From assembly GCF_027921745.1 (NCBI RefSeq), contig NC_079239.1, positions 709,501-773,500 on the forward strand: DNA of 64,000 bases. The letters run 5' to 3'. Position numbers and translations under genes: made by a program. Origin of the DNA: Schizosaccharomyces osmophilus. Its lineage: Eukaryota > Ascomycota > Schizosaccharomycetes > Schizosaccharomycetales > Schizosaccharomycetaceae. Below the pieces are notes generated by a model. It did not search any database. It saw only the letters and a program-made list of their open reading frames with translations, and was not told where the DNA came from. This document shows positions 51,160-61,600 of this stretch, piece by piece (position 1 is the stretch's first letter; every line of letters starts with the position of its first letter).

Positions 51160-53988
51160 ATGCAACAATCTTCTCGCCCAGTTTCTCTTCCCATGAACAT
51201 TCGGGTTAAACATCCCATCGATGGACCCATCTTTTCTCCCATGACTTATTCCAATCCCTACATGCCTCCTGTTCCTACAAGCATTCCCATGGGGATTATG
51301 CAGTCGCACATGAAACCAATGAGTGTAAATTTTTTTCAATTGCCTTTCCCGATACCATTTACTGTTCTCGCCCAAAGTGGTTCAAATGAACAAGCTAATA
51401 TACTAGCCAATTTTCGCATGGATACGTCTCAACGACCCCCTCATCCTCAACCTACCTCTGATACTGATGAGAATAGAGTCGACGAACTAGCCAATTTCCA
51501 GGTTCTCCCACATGGTTACTGGGACTATCGTGCTATCCTGATTCATAACATGCCCTCTTTCTACAATGTTTCTGAATTTCTACACCTTGGCCGTTTTGGA
51601 ACCCTAGAACGTGTTGTCCCCATGTATGATAGAAACCAACTTTTTCTTGCATTTCTTTCTGCCGCTGATGCTCTTGACTTTTATAACACTGTCCGCTATA
51701 CTGATTTTACTTTCAAGAAACAACGTCTTATTGTCACGACCATCGATCCTATGCCTTTGGATCCACGTATAATTGACGCCTGCAATCGTGGTTTTGTTAG
51801 TAGAAACGTTCAAATTTCTGGACTTCCTTCTGACTTTAATGAAGCTACTTTAATTCAGTATGTATGCTCTCTCGGTAAAACTGAGCTTATTTCAGTTTGT
51901 ACCGAAACCCGCTCTATTTACATCCACTATTTGAGCATCGAAGACGCTCTGCATTGTATCGATTCTGTTCTGTCGAACCCTTATTATAATTATTTAAGCT
52001 GCTTCTGTTTCTATGAACGATGTGATCGTTACTATGCCACTGATTACCAAGTCGAAAAAGTAGAACCGGGAATAACTTTTTCGAAACCCAAAGCCGAAGT
52101 TAACGCTCTCAAGTCTAATGAAGCTGTTACTCAAAAGAAAGAAATTAAAAAGAAGCCTTCCGCCGAAAAGCTTGATATCAAGTCAGAGCCAAAGCCATTC
52201 TCAACGAAATGTAACTCTCAATGTTCTTTTGAGGGTATAACAAAAAAAGAAGAGTCCAACAACCTTGCAACTGTTGAAGAAAAGAATCTAAAGCCAGCAG
52301 AAATTACAAGAACAAAGGCTGTTCGTATATCGGATCCTGAAGTGATTCCTTTTGAGAAACCTTTTGAGAAACAGAAGCATTCAAGTCCCAAAAAGTCTTG
52401 TGCCGAACCCTTGTCTATATCTGAAAATGCAACCCAAAACAACTCTACTACTTCTCCTTCCTCGAAAACCAACGTTTCTAGTTCCGTTCTTGAATGCCAT
52501 TCCAAGATTGCTGCCTTACAAAACGTTACCAATACCTCCTCCGTTTCTTCTCCAACAAATTCAGTCTCAAATCAATCCTCCAAAATGCATGCTTCGTCAG
52601 TGATTCCTCCAGTTGTTAACAAAGACGTATCTTCTACCCCTCAGCTACCTTCCAAAAGTGAATACCCACAAGATCAACCTACCATTTCCCCGAAATTAAA
52701 TGAATCCAATGTTTTAAGAACCAATACTAAAAGCCAATGGTGTGATGACTTGTCTTCTGATTCAAAACCAGATGCCACCTTTGATGATGTTGAAGACATC
52801 AATATTATGAATAAAGGCGAAAGCTTACAAGAACACTTGAATGATATGTCAAATTCCCTATATCCGTCCAATTGGAATGACGAGTTGAAGCATGAGCCTT
52901 CGCCAGCTACAATGGAAACGTTACGCTCTGATTTATCTCCCTCAACCGATATAGGTACACAAAAAAATACATCCCTGAATACAATACTTGAAGAACAAGA
53001 ACCTGATAGATTTGAATCCCTCCTTGATTCCAATTCCCTTGCCTCTCTTCCCAAAGAATATACTGGTGATAATCCCGTAAACGATCTAACAAGTCTTGCT
53101 AAATTATCAACCGAAAGTTATTCTTCAAGAAGCTCTTCTGCTCTCACCTCTCCTACACTTGTTGATTCACCACTTGAAGCTCCTGCGAAAACTTTTACTG
53201 ATCTCTCTGAACTTTTTGAAATGGACATTATATCAAAGCTTTCCAACAATAGCCGACTTATCCCTGACCTTGAGCCTTGCTCCAAAAATCGTACTCTTTT
53301 CTTAAGCAGCTTTCACAGAGCAACAAAGCAGTTTGAAATCGCCAATCTATTCAAAAAATTTCCTTTAGAGGAAATCCATTACCTATCGAAGAAAAAAATA
53401 TGTTTTGTCACTTTTTTGGAGTCTTATGATGCAAAACTTTTCTTAAACGCCCATAAAAAAGAATCACCTTACTTACATGGTCGCCCATTAAAAATGGAAT
53501 GGGCTAAGTTTAATAACCCTTTTACTGACGAGCTCTTAAACGCCGTTGCCAATGGAGCCTCAAGAAGCATTTCCTTTGAAAAAATTCATCCAAATATAAC
53601 TCGCGGTGACCTGAGTTCTGTTTTTAAAATATACGGTCCTATAGAAAGTTTCCATTTCTCGAAACACAAAAATGCAGGAACTATTACCTATAACAGCATT
53701 TACTCCGCAATAAAAGCAATGAAGCATTTGCAGTCTCATCCAACTTTTGAACAAACTGTTCTTAATTACTATTTTGATGATCACCACAGCCAAAAAATTA
53801 TGCCCTATAAAAAACAGCCTTACTACCTTGAAGAAACCAAGGGCAAAGTTTTTTCAAGAGAAACTTTATCTCAAGGACCTCCGAAATATAGCTCGTGCTT
53901 TGACACTCTCGGCTCATATTCTCCTTCTCACTCAAAAAGTACCAACTTACGCCGACCAAAGCGTGCAACCATTTCTTCCGAAGCGTAG
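51160..53988 (+). CDS. Four-RRM RNA-binding protein (Nrd1/Mug28-like)
   Basis: 942 residues, no intron. N-terminus Pro/Met-rich (PFPIPFTVLAQSG). RRM1 about 125-205 (RAILIHNMPSFYNVSEFLHL), RRM2 about 220-295 (RNVQISGLPSDFNEATLIQY), then a long Ser/Lys/Glu-rich disordered linker (about 310-700), RRM3 about 707-785 (RTLFLSSFHRATKQFEIANL) and RRM4 about 795-870 (SISFEKIHPNITRGDLSSVF). RNP1 aromatic positions are only partly kept (QLFLAFL, SIYIHYL, KICFVTF, NAGTITY). The arrangement is that of S. pombe Nrd1 and of the meiotic proteins around Mug28, but the long linker makes this one larger. The FLEX cluster argues for meiotic expression. I do not assign a gene name. Confidence 0.85.
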   Translation: MQQSSRPVSLPMNIRVKHPIDGPIFSPMTYSNPYMPPVPTSIPMGIMQSHMKPMSVNFFQLPFPIPFTVLAQSGSNEQANILANFRMDTSQRPPHPQPTSDTDENRVDELANFQVLPHGYWDYRAILIHNMPSFYNVSEFLHLGRFGTLERVVPMYDRNQLFLAFLSAADALDFYNTVRYTDFTFKKQRLIVTTIDPMPLDPRIIDACNRGFVSRNVQISGLPSDFNEATLIQYVCSLGKTELISVCTETRSIYIHYLSIEDALHCIDSVLSNPYYNYLSCFCFYERCDRYYATDYQVEKVEPGITFSKPKAEVNALKSNEAVTQKKEIKKKPSAEKLDIKSEPKPFSTKCNSQCSFEGITKKEESNNLATVEEKNLKPAEITRTKAVRISDPEVIPFEKPFEKQKHSSPKKSCAEPLSISENATQNNSTTSPSSKTNVSSSVLECHSKIAALQNVTNTSSVSSPTNSVSNQSSKMHASSVIPPVVNKDVSSTPQLPSKSEYPQDQPTISPKLNESNVLRTNTKSQWCDDLSSDSKPDATFDDVEDINIMNKGESLQEHLNDMSNSLYPSNWNDELKHEPSPATMETLRSDLSPSTDIGTQKNTSLNTILEEQEPDRFESLLDSNSLASLPKEYTGDNPVNDLTSLAKLSTESYSSRSSSALTSPTLVDSPLEAPAKTFTDLSELFEMDIISKLSNNSRLIPDLEPCSKNRTLFLSSFHRATKQFEIANLFKKFPLEEIHYLSKKKICFVTFLESYDAKLFLNAHKKESPYLHGRPLKMEWAKFNNPFTDELLNAVANGASRSISFEKIHPNITRGDLSSVFKIYGPIESFHFSKHKNAGTITYNSIYSAIKAMKHLQSHPTFEQTVLNYYFDDHHSQKIMPYKKQPYYLEETKGKVFSRETLSQGPPKYSSCFDTLGSYSPSHSKSTNLRRPKRATISSEA

Positions 53989-54781
53989 TCCTTCATTTTA
54001 TTTTCTAAAATACACCATTCTTTTTGTTTATTCTATTATAGTTCAGTTTGTCAACAGTTGTTTATTGTTTGTTTACGTTTTTGAAATAAAGATCGATTGA
54101 AAAAAACCACTTGCCCCAATTGTACATATATATCCGTTTTCATAGATAAATCCAAGTATAGACAAGAGACATTTATAAATATCACTTATTAAGTATCTAA
54201 GAGCCGCCTAATTATTCTCCAGCTAGGGTACCATTCTTGCTCATCAAGTTGTTGTTATCCCGTCACACTGACGGCTTTTCCAAAGAAAAGGAATGGTAGT
54301 AAAATTTGCAGCACTGTAGAGACAAACAGGTCACATCTTTTTATTTTTATTTTTATGTATCGGGGAAGTCTAATGATTATCATCCTTCATAGTCTAATTT
54401 CTTTTGAACAAAATCAAGGCACCTCAGCGATATTTTTTAAAATGAGTAGAGTAAAGTATGTTAAACTCAAGTAAATTTGAGTTATACCGACAGGTCGAAT
54501 CTGGGTATCAGTTAGAACTAGACGGCATTAAGTTTATAATCGTTTGCGTTTTTCATGTTTGCTGGTGATTACGGAATAGTTTTTGACAGCTTGGCAGTCT
54601 GTGTTGCCGTATCTCAATGATTCCAACCTGCAATTGGACTAATTCATCTCGTTACACCATAATCAAGCCCTGAAGGGAATGTTATTCATTGAACCACATA
54701 CTTATATATTTTCGTCAAATTTTTAATAACAGAAATAATTTAAACACTTGTAATAGTCATTATCATACCAAGCATACAAAC
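53989..54781. other. Convergent spacer RRM gene / CIA30 gene
   Basis: 793 bp between converging genes, longer than other convergent spacers here (1-310 bp). A FLEX sequence in reverse (TGTTTGTTTAC, 54066-54076) lies just after the stop, and a multi-hairpin element at 54229-54298 is listed separately. Confidence 0.5.
54229..54298. ncRNA. Candidate structured RNA (three stems)
   Basis: An outer stem TACCATTC (54229-54236) with GAATGGTA (54291-54298) encloses two perfect hairpins side by side: CCGTC-ACACT-GACGG (54260-54274) and CTTTTC-CAAA-GAAAAG (54275-54290). All 19 pairs are Watson-Crick. Strand and transcription are unknown; on the minus strand TTGATGA (a C-box-like string) is present, but no D box is placed correctly. 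No known RNA family recognised. Confidence 0.3.
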
Positions 54782-55588
54782 TCACTGACATAAGCAGTAC
54801 GAAAGCAAACCTTTCTCAGATTCCTCTTCAACGGCGTATGGTTCTTTTTCAGATAAATCAGCCTGTTGAAAAGCATATTTTGGTTTAGCACGAACGCTAG
54901 TCAAAAGTAACTCAAAGTCACCATTTTGTGAATTGAAAAAGCTTCGATTCATAAATGAAAACTGGACGATTTCGCTAGTATCCAAGGGAGGAGCCCCCTC
55001 AACTGGACGACCCCTATAGGTAGGTCGAAACTCAGAAAATGGAATGTAAATACTTTGGTCCTCTTTGGAAAAGGATGGGCTAAAGTCATATTCATAGGAT
55101 AAAGTGGAGCGTTCATGATCGCCCCTTTTTTGATGATCATCTTTGATAATAAAAGTATATTTGAAATTGTCGCTCTTCGCAATATTAATCTCTATACCAT
55201 CAAACTCTCTCAAATTCCATTTACGGTTAGGAATGTTCGTTGCCTGACTAGCAAACCCAGCGCCCCCAAGAGTTTTTGTATCCAGAGTACCCCAAAATCT
55301 CGCATAAGAATCACTATCATTACCTTTCTCGACTGTTAAATGGCTAATAGAGGATCCTCCACGGACTCGATCATCGACTGCACGAAAGTCCTGCTCGTGC
55401 CAATTTTCTGGCTGACCAAATAAAACTAACATACTCTTATCCAATAAATTAAAACTGATTAAGCCAAAAAAATTACAAAATTTTTCAAGTAATTGTCGTA
55501 AGCAAATTGAGGATCGTTTGTAGAAGAAAGAATTTATGTCAGAGCTAACTAAGAATTGAGGATCGATGAGCAAATATAAGAAATACAT
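54782..55588 (-). CDS. CIA30-domain protein
   Basis: 268 residues. The CIA30 (NDUFAF1-like, galactose-binding-like beta sandwich) domain covers about 55-245: LFGQPENWHEQDFRAVDDRV, RGGSSISHL, FWGTLDTKTLGGAGFASQ, FDGIEINI, YEYDFSP and IYIPFSEFRPTYRGRPV. The N-terminal 50 residues are hydrophobic (MYFLYLLIDPQFLVSS, LEKFCNFFGLISFNLL); the true start could be there or at the ATG just before LVLFGQPENW. In animals the family assembles respiratory complex I; fission yeasts lack complex I, so the protein must do something else here. Position beside vps24 and wos2 fits SPAC9E9.15 from memory. Confidence 0.85.
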   Translation of the reverse strand: MYFLYLLIDPQFLVSSDINSFFYKRSSICLRQLLEKFCNFFGLISFNLLDKSMLVLFGQPENWHEQDFRAVDDRVRGGSSISHLTVEKGNDSDSYARFWGTLDTKTLGGAGFASQATNIPNRKWNLREFDGIEINIAKSDNFKYTFIIKDDHQKRGDHERSTLSYEYDFSPSFSKEDQSIYIPFSEFRPTYRGRPVEGAPPLDTSEIVQFSFMNRSFFNSQNGDFELLLTSVRAKPKYAFQQADLSEKEPYAVEEESEKGLLSYCLCQ

Positions 55589-55806
55589 AAAAGTAATACA
55601 ATATTAATTCAAAAAAGAGATATTATACAATGGATTTAAAGTAATATTAATAATTTGAACAGAAAACGAAGGGATGCAAAGCATCAAGAGTAGAAACATT
55701 ATCAAGGCAGTTTTCAAAACGTCATTCGATAATTGTTAAGGTAAGAGTCGTTACGAAGCATGTAACATATAAGGAAAAAAGCAATAAGTATATCGTACAT
55801 GGAAAC

Positions 55807-56517
55807 TCAGGATTTGAGAGCGTCTAATTTTCCGCGAATGTCCAGCAACTGTTCACTATCAATTTCTTGGTAATCTTGAGTAGCATTACTTTTAGATACG
55901 GAAGGCAATTCCTGCTCCAGCGGCTCGACAGGTTTTGGTTGAGGTTGGAATGTTTCATTGGAGACAGGTACAGACGGTTTGACAGCTGACGGCTGAAATT
56001 GTGACAATATTTCTTTCACTTCTTCGTCTTCATCTTCAAGGTCTTCAAATCCTTCCTCTTCGACAGGAAATATCATATCGTCACGCATTTCTTCCATAAC
56101 GCCAGCTTTCGTGAGTTCCATCGATAAGCTACGCATGGTTTGGGAAAGCTCCGGAAGACGAACCAAGCCTGAGACACTTTGCATGATAGAAGTACTAGAT
56201 TTCATAGCTTTTTCAATTTTGTACATGGCCATCTGCTCGTTGAGCTGCATACTAAGACTTCCAAGCATGGCTTTCGACTCTGCTAACTTTTTGCGATGTC
56301 GATTGGCTCGGGCCAATTCTTTAGCCAAGACCCGCATATTTGAGATATCCTGTTGCTTTGCAAGAGCTTTCATTTGTGTCTCGGCTTTCTTTTTACCATT
56401 TTGTAAGTACACCACCTGCCGGTCAATGTTTCGCTGTTCCTTCCGAAGAGTTGCTTGCCATTTTCGGTTTTGCTCTTGGGGTGTAGGACCAAATAAATAG
56501 GAGCGTACGGTCTGCAT
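55807..56517 (-). CDS. vps24: ESCRT-III subunit Vps24
   Basis: 236 residues from MQTVRSYLFGPTPQEQNRKW, the usual Snf7-family start; an upstream in-frame ATG (56571) would add an unlikely MCMSVRVEHTLSLIAYSN. A basic helix 1-2 hairpin (RKWQATLRKEQRNIDRQV, KKKAETQMKALAKQQD) binds membrane; the central helices (MLGSLSMQLNEQMAMYKIE) follow; the C-terminus is acidic (EEGFEDLEDEDEEVKEIL) and ends with a MIM-like helix LLDIRGKLDALKS for Vps4 binding. Cytosol and endosome; multivesicular body sorting. Divergent from wos2. Confidence 0.93.
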   Translation of the reverse strand: MQTVRSYLFGPTPQEQNRKWQATLRKEQRNIDRQVVYLQNGKKKAETQMKALAKQQDISNMRVLAKELARANRHRKKLAESKAMLGSLSMQLNEQMAMYKIEKAMKSSTSIMQSVSGLVRLPELSQTMRSLSMELTKAGVMEEMRDDMIFPVEEEGFEDLEDEDEEVKEILSQFQPSAVKPSVPVSNETFQPQPKPVEPLEQELPSVSKSNATQDYQEIDSEQLLDIRGKLDALKS

Positions 56518-56981
56518 GTTGCTATAAGCGATAAGGGAAAGCGTATGTTCGACTCTGACAGACATGCACAATCAGAAAGCACAATCCCCAAATACAAAAG
56601 CTTACTTAAAGCGAAATTGTGTCAATGTCCAAGTCCAAAAGAACTACCTATTTAGCCGTTCCAGAAACAATCGTTTGAAAGCCCGAACAATAGTGAACCT
56701 AATAGGTACACTTCAGTCCTTTTCACGTTCACTCACTTCTTAAAAGATCTTGTATGCAAAAGAATAAATTTGTATGGAATTTCCAAACACACACTCTCGC
56801 TGTTGGGATTATTGAACGGCACTAGCACCGGAAATGTCGTTGCAGCAGCCGTTTAAGGCAATGGAAATTCCTACAACGAAATAATGGAAATAAGATAAAA
56901 AAATGTAATAAAAGAACGATGGTTTACACTCAGAATACCAATCACTTTTCTAGTACAATCGTGAAGGTGTTGTAGTTAGTT

Positions 56982-57026
56982 TTCTAGAAAAAACCTATGG
57001 TGGTGACATAACCCTCACTATATATA
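56982..57026 (+). promoter_or_regulatory. Heat-shock element and TATA box of wos2
   Basis: TTCTAGAA at 56982-56989 is a two-unit heat-shock element (nTTCnnGAAn), and TATATATA at 57019-57026 follows, 124 bp before the wos2 ATG. Control by Hsf1 would fit a p23 co-chaperone; inferred from one two-unit site. Confidence 0.4.
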
Positions 57027-57149
57027 TCAAGAAGGACCCCTGTACCCAACTATAGCAATTACTAGCAACTAAAGTGAATCGGATTAATAACACTTAATTT
57101 CACTTAGTTTTATTATTTAACTTGCGAAAGTATTTGATATTTTATAAAA

Positions 57150-57895
57150 ATGAGCGCTACTCAAATTCCTGAAGGTATGTGTGCAAATTCCACGAAGAAG
57201 AGTTGAAGTTTGACTGTTTGCGTCCAAAGCGGTTATAAGATGTTAAAGTCGGATGCTTTGGAACCGCGAATGGCTGGATTTACGATGTCAACTATGTAAA
57301 GAGAAAGAAATGGCTTACTAACTGTACAATAGTCTTATGGGCTCAAAGATCTCACCCAGAGAACCCTGAAAAGAATGTTATTTATTTAACTGTTGTTATT
57401 CCTGATGCTGTTGAACCTAAAATCAATTTGACATCTGAAAAAGTAGTTATTGACAGCAAATCTGGAGCTGCTGCTCATTATGCTGTCCAAATCGATTTCT
57501 TCAAGGAAATCGATACAGAAAAGAGCAATTACTCTCTTACCGGCCGTAATATTTTCTTCGTTCTCTACAAGAAAGAGCTCCAAGAAGAATTCTGGCCTCG
57601 CTTGACTAAAGAAAAGCTTCGTCTTCACTGGCTCCGTACTGATTTTGAACGCTGGGTTGACGAGGATGAGCAAGAAACTCAACCTGAGGCCTCTGCTGAA
57701 CCTGCTAACCCCTTTGGCGCCGGCGGCATGCCTGACTTGAGTGCCTTAGGTGGCATGGGTGGCATGGGTGGCATGGAAGGCATGGACTTGAGTCAACTCG
57801 GTAACATGGGTGCTAACATGGGCGGTCAAAATGACGAGGAAGAAAGCAGCGAGCCCGAATTGGAAGAAGCCGATGAAGAAGAAAAGAAGGAGTAA
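57150..57895 (+). CDS. wos2: Hsp90 co-chaperone p23, Wos2
   Basis: Exons 57150-57174 and 57333-57895 encode 195 residues. Exon 1 gives MSATQIPE; the CS domain starts across the splice, VLWAQRSHPENPEKNVIYLT, and includes VVIDSKSGAAAHYAVQIDFF and the Hsp90-contact strand ENWPRL-like segment EEFWPRLTKEKLRLHWLRTD. The tail has a GGMGGMGGMEGM repeat and ends acidic (EEESSEPELEEADEEEK). Wos2 stabilises Hsp90 client complexes; in S. pombe it was found as a suppressor linked to Wee1. The 158-nt intron (GTATGT donor, TACTAAC branch) is the longest in a coding region of this window and can fold a long hairpin. Confidence 0.95.
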
Positions 57896-58655
57896 ATAGA
57901 AAACATTACTTTAAATGGACTGCCTTGCAAGCATAAAAGTTAAAAGTTTTTGACCTTTTCAGTGATTCACTCAGGCATATTTTCTTTCTTTTTCTTCTTT
58001 CTGTTATCTTCTTCTCTTTGCCTAATTTATGCTTTATGTGTGATTTGTTTGCCTTATAGTGGATGGGTGCCGTATAACGTTACGATTTTAGAGTATAGAA
58101 GAAGTAAACAAATGAATTCTTTTATGATTTGATGAGCCTATTTCTTTTTGGTCATCATGGTTTTAAATATATTATAAATTGTAAATGTATGCCATAGTTG
58201 GGGACGTTTACTTTTTTTTCTTTCGAACTTTGTAATATTGGTTCGAATATTGTAACGGTTTCTTCTTTTCAAGTGAGTAGAAAATTCGTTCATCTACACA
58301 GGCATTTTCTCTTGAGTTCATCCTAGTCAGCGGAAGGTACCGTTACCCAAAGTTTTTCTATTCCTTGAAATTTTCGATTGAAAGCATGTGTTTTTAAATT
58401 AAGTTCGTCTGAAAAACTCTTAGAATTCCTAGTTATCTCTGCTGAGTTTGATTTTTGCTTGCACCTTTTGTAAATTCATTTCAGTTTGAATTTCACGTCA
58501 ATGCACGATTATACCTTTCTCGTGTTGTGTTGTATAAAAAGTATATCCTTGACTCATTCCTTATTATTTTTCTAGGATAAATTGTTTTGTGTACGCCGTA
58601 TTTCGTTTCTTTTGGATTCACCAAATATAGAGACCTTTTCTAAAGGAGCTTGACG
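57896..58655. other. wos2 3' region and ybt1 promoter
   Basis: 760 bp between tandem genes; T-rich. A GTAAACAAA string lies near 58105. No other feature. Confidence 0.5.
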
Positions 58656-61600
58656 ATGTTCTTTAATTTTTCTATTGTAAACAATAAGTTTCAGCATTTT
58701 ATTACCCATTTACTTCAACAATGGGAACTACACTTTTTTCTATGTCTGTTTACATTCACAAACCTCTTTCTTATTCGTAGAATATTTCAACCAAAGTCCC
58801 TATCCAAAATCAGAAGGTACTTTGCGAAATATAGGTTTGTAGAATTCTCTCAAATCTTGTTATCTTCAGTCGCTTGCATCCTTTCATTGTGGATCCAGCC
58901 AACGACTTTCTGGTATCCTCTTCAAATATTGCTTCATCTGGAACTAGTTTGCTTTTATGTGATAACATCAAGAGACCACTTACAGGCACCGTTGTTTTGC
59001 AATCTGAGCATACTTTACTCTTTCGGTTTGTTTACATCTTCTGTTCTAAGCGTCGTTTGTTCATCTCGTTTTGCAACTGAACAATTCCAATTATCACAGC
59101 TAATGAGTACTTTCGACAACCGTATTCAGGTTTCTTACATAGCGATATTATTTTTTCTAAATCTCTTTCCTTTGTTCACTCCTCGAGTATGGTATCCAGT
59201 TCAACCAAATGTTCTGTCTGATATTCCTTCTACCGAACAAACCTGCTCCTTATTTTCGTTATTTTTCACCTATGGTTGGCTTAATGATATTATCTTTAAG
59301 GCTTGGAAAAGCCCTGTCTCGCTTGCAGATATGCCTGCGTTGCCCAATACAGATCAAACTTTAATATGGTTTTCTGCTTTCCAAAAACAAGGAAAGAAGG
59401 GCCTTATAACCATGATTTTATACTCACTACAGTCGAACGTTCTTTTCCTTGCCGTGCTTTCTGTAATAGTCAGCTTGACTACTTTTATATCGCCGTATGC
59501 TATAAAAAATTTACTCCAATATCTTCAAACTCCTCAGCGTGATACCTCGAGATGTCCAATTCATTTGCTTTTGATGTTATTGTTCGGCCCATATGTTGCT
59601 TCTGTCATTAAGGAGTACAGCGTGCATATCTCAAGGCGATTTATGCTACGTACGAAGGCAGGCATCTCCCAGTTAATTTATGAAAAAGTCGTTCATTCTA
59701 AAATTTCCCAAATTACCATGGATGGTTCACAGGCTAACATTGACCATATATATAATTTGCTTGCTTCCGATGTTGACAACATTGCCAACATGAGAGAGTT
59801 TATTAGTTTTTTCGTTCGAGGTCCCATTGATGTAGGGATAGCAATGTTTTTCTTACATCGTTTACTTGGCTGGAGTGCTTATGTTGGTGTTCTTTTGGCG
59901 ATTAGTAGTGCCCTTCTCCCTCTTTTGATTTCTTCCAAATTAGCCGAGCTAACTTCAATATCTAATCGTTCTAGTGATGATAGAATTCGATTTACTACGG
60001 AAATTTTGCGAAGTATCAGAGTTACCAAGTTTTTTGGTTGGGAAAAGCCAATGCTACAAAAAGTTCGCGAAAAGCGCAATATTGAAATTGCAAATATCTG
60101 GAGGCTAAATATTCTCGACATCACTTTTAAAAGCTGTATGAAAATCGCGCCCTTCTTAAGTATGTTTATAACATTCGCTACATTCACAAAAGTAATGGAT
60201 AGGGAATTATCCCCTTCCATAGCTTTTACCTCTATTTCTCTTTTCTCTGTACTTAGAAATCAATTCATAACTCTCTCAGGTATACTTCGGCAAATGATTC
60301 AGTTTCGTGTTTCTATTAATCGCGTTAGTTTGTTCTTGGCTAAAGGTAGCGAACCAAATGAAACACCTGTAAGCCATGAAGAAATATCCTTTACGAATGC
60401 TTCTCTATCTTGGTGCCCTTTCCCTTCTTCTGCTCAATTTCAGCTTAGAGAATTAAACTTTACGATTCCCCGTGATCAATTTACGTTAGTTTTAGGAGCT
60501 ACAGGTTCTGGGAAAACGACGCTAGCTGCTGCTATCCTTGGCGAGCTGCATCTTACTAGCGGTAAAATGAATGTTCCCTTGAGAGAGGAATGTGTTGGTT
60601 ATGTTCCCCAAACATCCTGGCTCAGGAACGATACAATCCGTGCTAATATTCTGTTTGGAGAGATTTTCGACGAATATAGATATCGCAAAGTCATTGAGGC
60701 TTCATGCTTAGAGGCGGATTTGGAAAGGCTCCATGCCGGTGATTTAACTTTTGTCCAGTCGAACGGATCAAGTCTTTCAGGGGGACAAAAGCAAAGGATA
60801 TCATTAGCTCGAGCATTGTACTTAAATTCAAATGTTTATATTTTTGATGACATATTTTCGGCGCTGGATATTGCAACGTCGAAGAAAGTTTACAAAAACT
60901 GCTTTGAGAGCGGGCTCTTAAAAGGTAAAACAGTCATTTTGTTTACTCATAATATCAATCTTTCTATATCAATGGCTGATAATGTCATATTGTTGGAAAA
61001 TGCTACGGCAAAATTTGTGCCCTCGAAAGAAATTAAGGGACAGTCTTCTTTTCTTTCTGCTCAACATAATGGCGCTAGTCATGAACCTGCGCAGACCAAC
61101 CTTTCAACTGACCCTCACGAAAATATGTATGAAGACAATGTAGTATCTGCAGAAGAGGAAGCAACAACAGGAGTTTGCAGTGCGGTGAAGCCAAGCCTTG
61201 CTTCTTTAGCAAGTCACTATATGAGTTATTTCGGATCGTCCTTTTTCCTTACCATTTGTGGATCGTTTGTATTATTGACTCAACTGATGATAGCAAGTAT
61301 CAACTTTTGGGTGGCAGTTTGGTCCGGGCAATCTCATAAAGGGTTAAAGCTTCCATTTTCATTTTCTTTTCTCCAGGGCTATGCGTTTCTCTTGGTCATT
61401 TACTTTAGTGTCGACTTAATGCGAGGAGGATTGTTTTCTGCGGGTGGCCGTAGAGCCAGTAGATCTCTTCATGAGCGGGTCTCAGAACGCGTTTTTGGCA
61501 GTCCATTGCACTGGTTTGAAAAAACCGCAATAGGCAGAGTTATAAACAGATTTTCGAAGGATATTGCATCTGTGGACAATATGTTATGGGTTTCGATTGA

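Noticed and set aside
54229-54298. Assignment of the hairpin element to snoRNA class
   Set aside because: A TTGATGA C-box-like string exists on the minus strand, but no matching D box or H/ACA hinge is in the right place.
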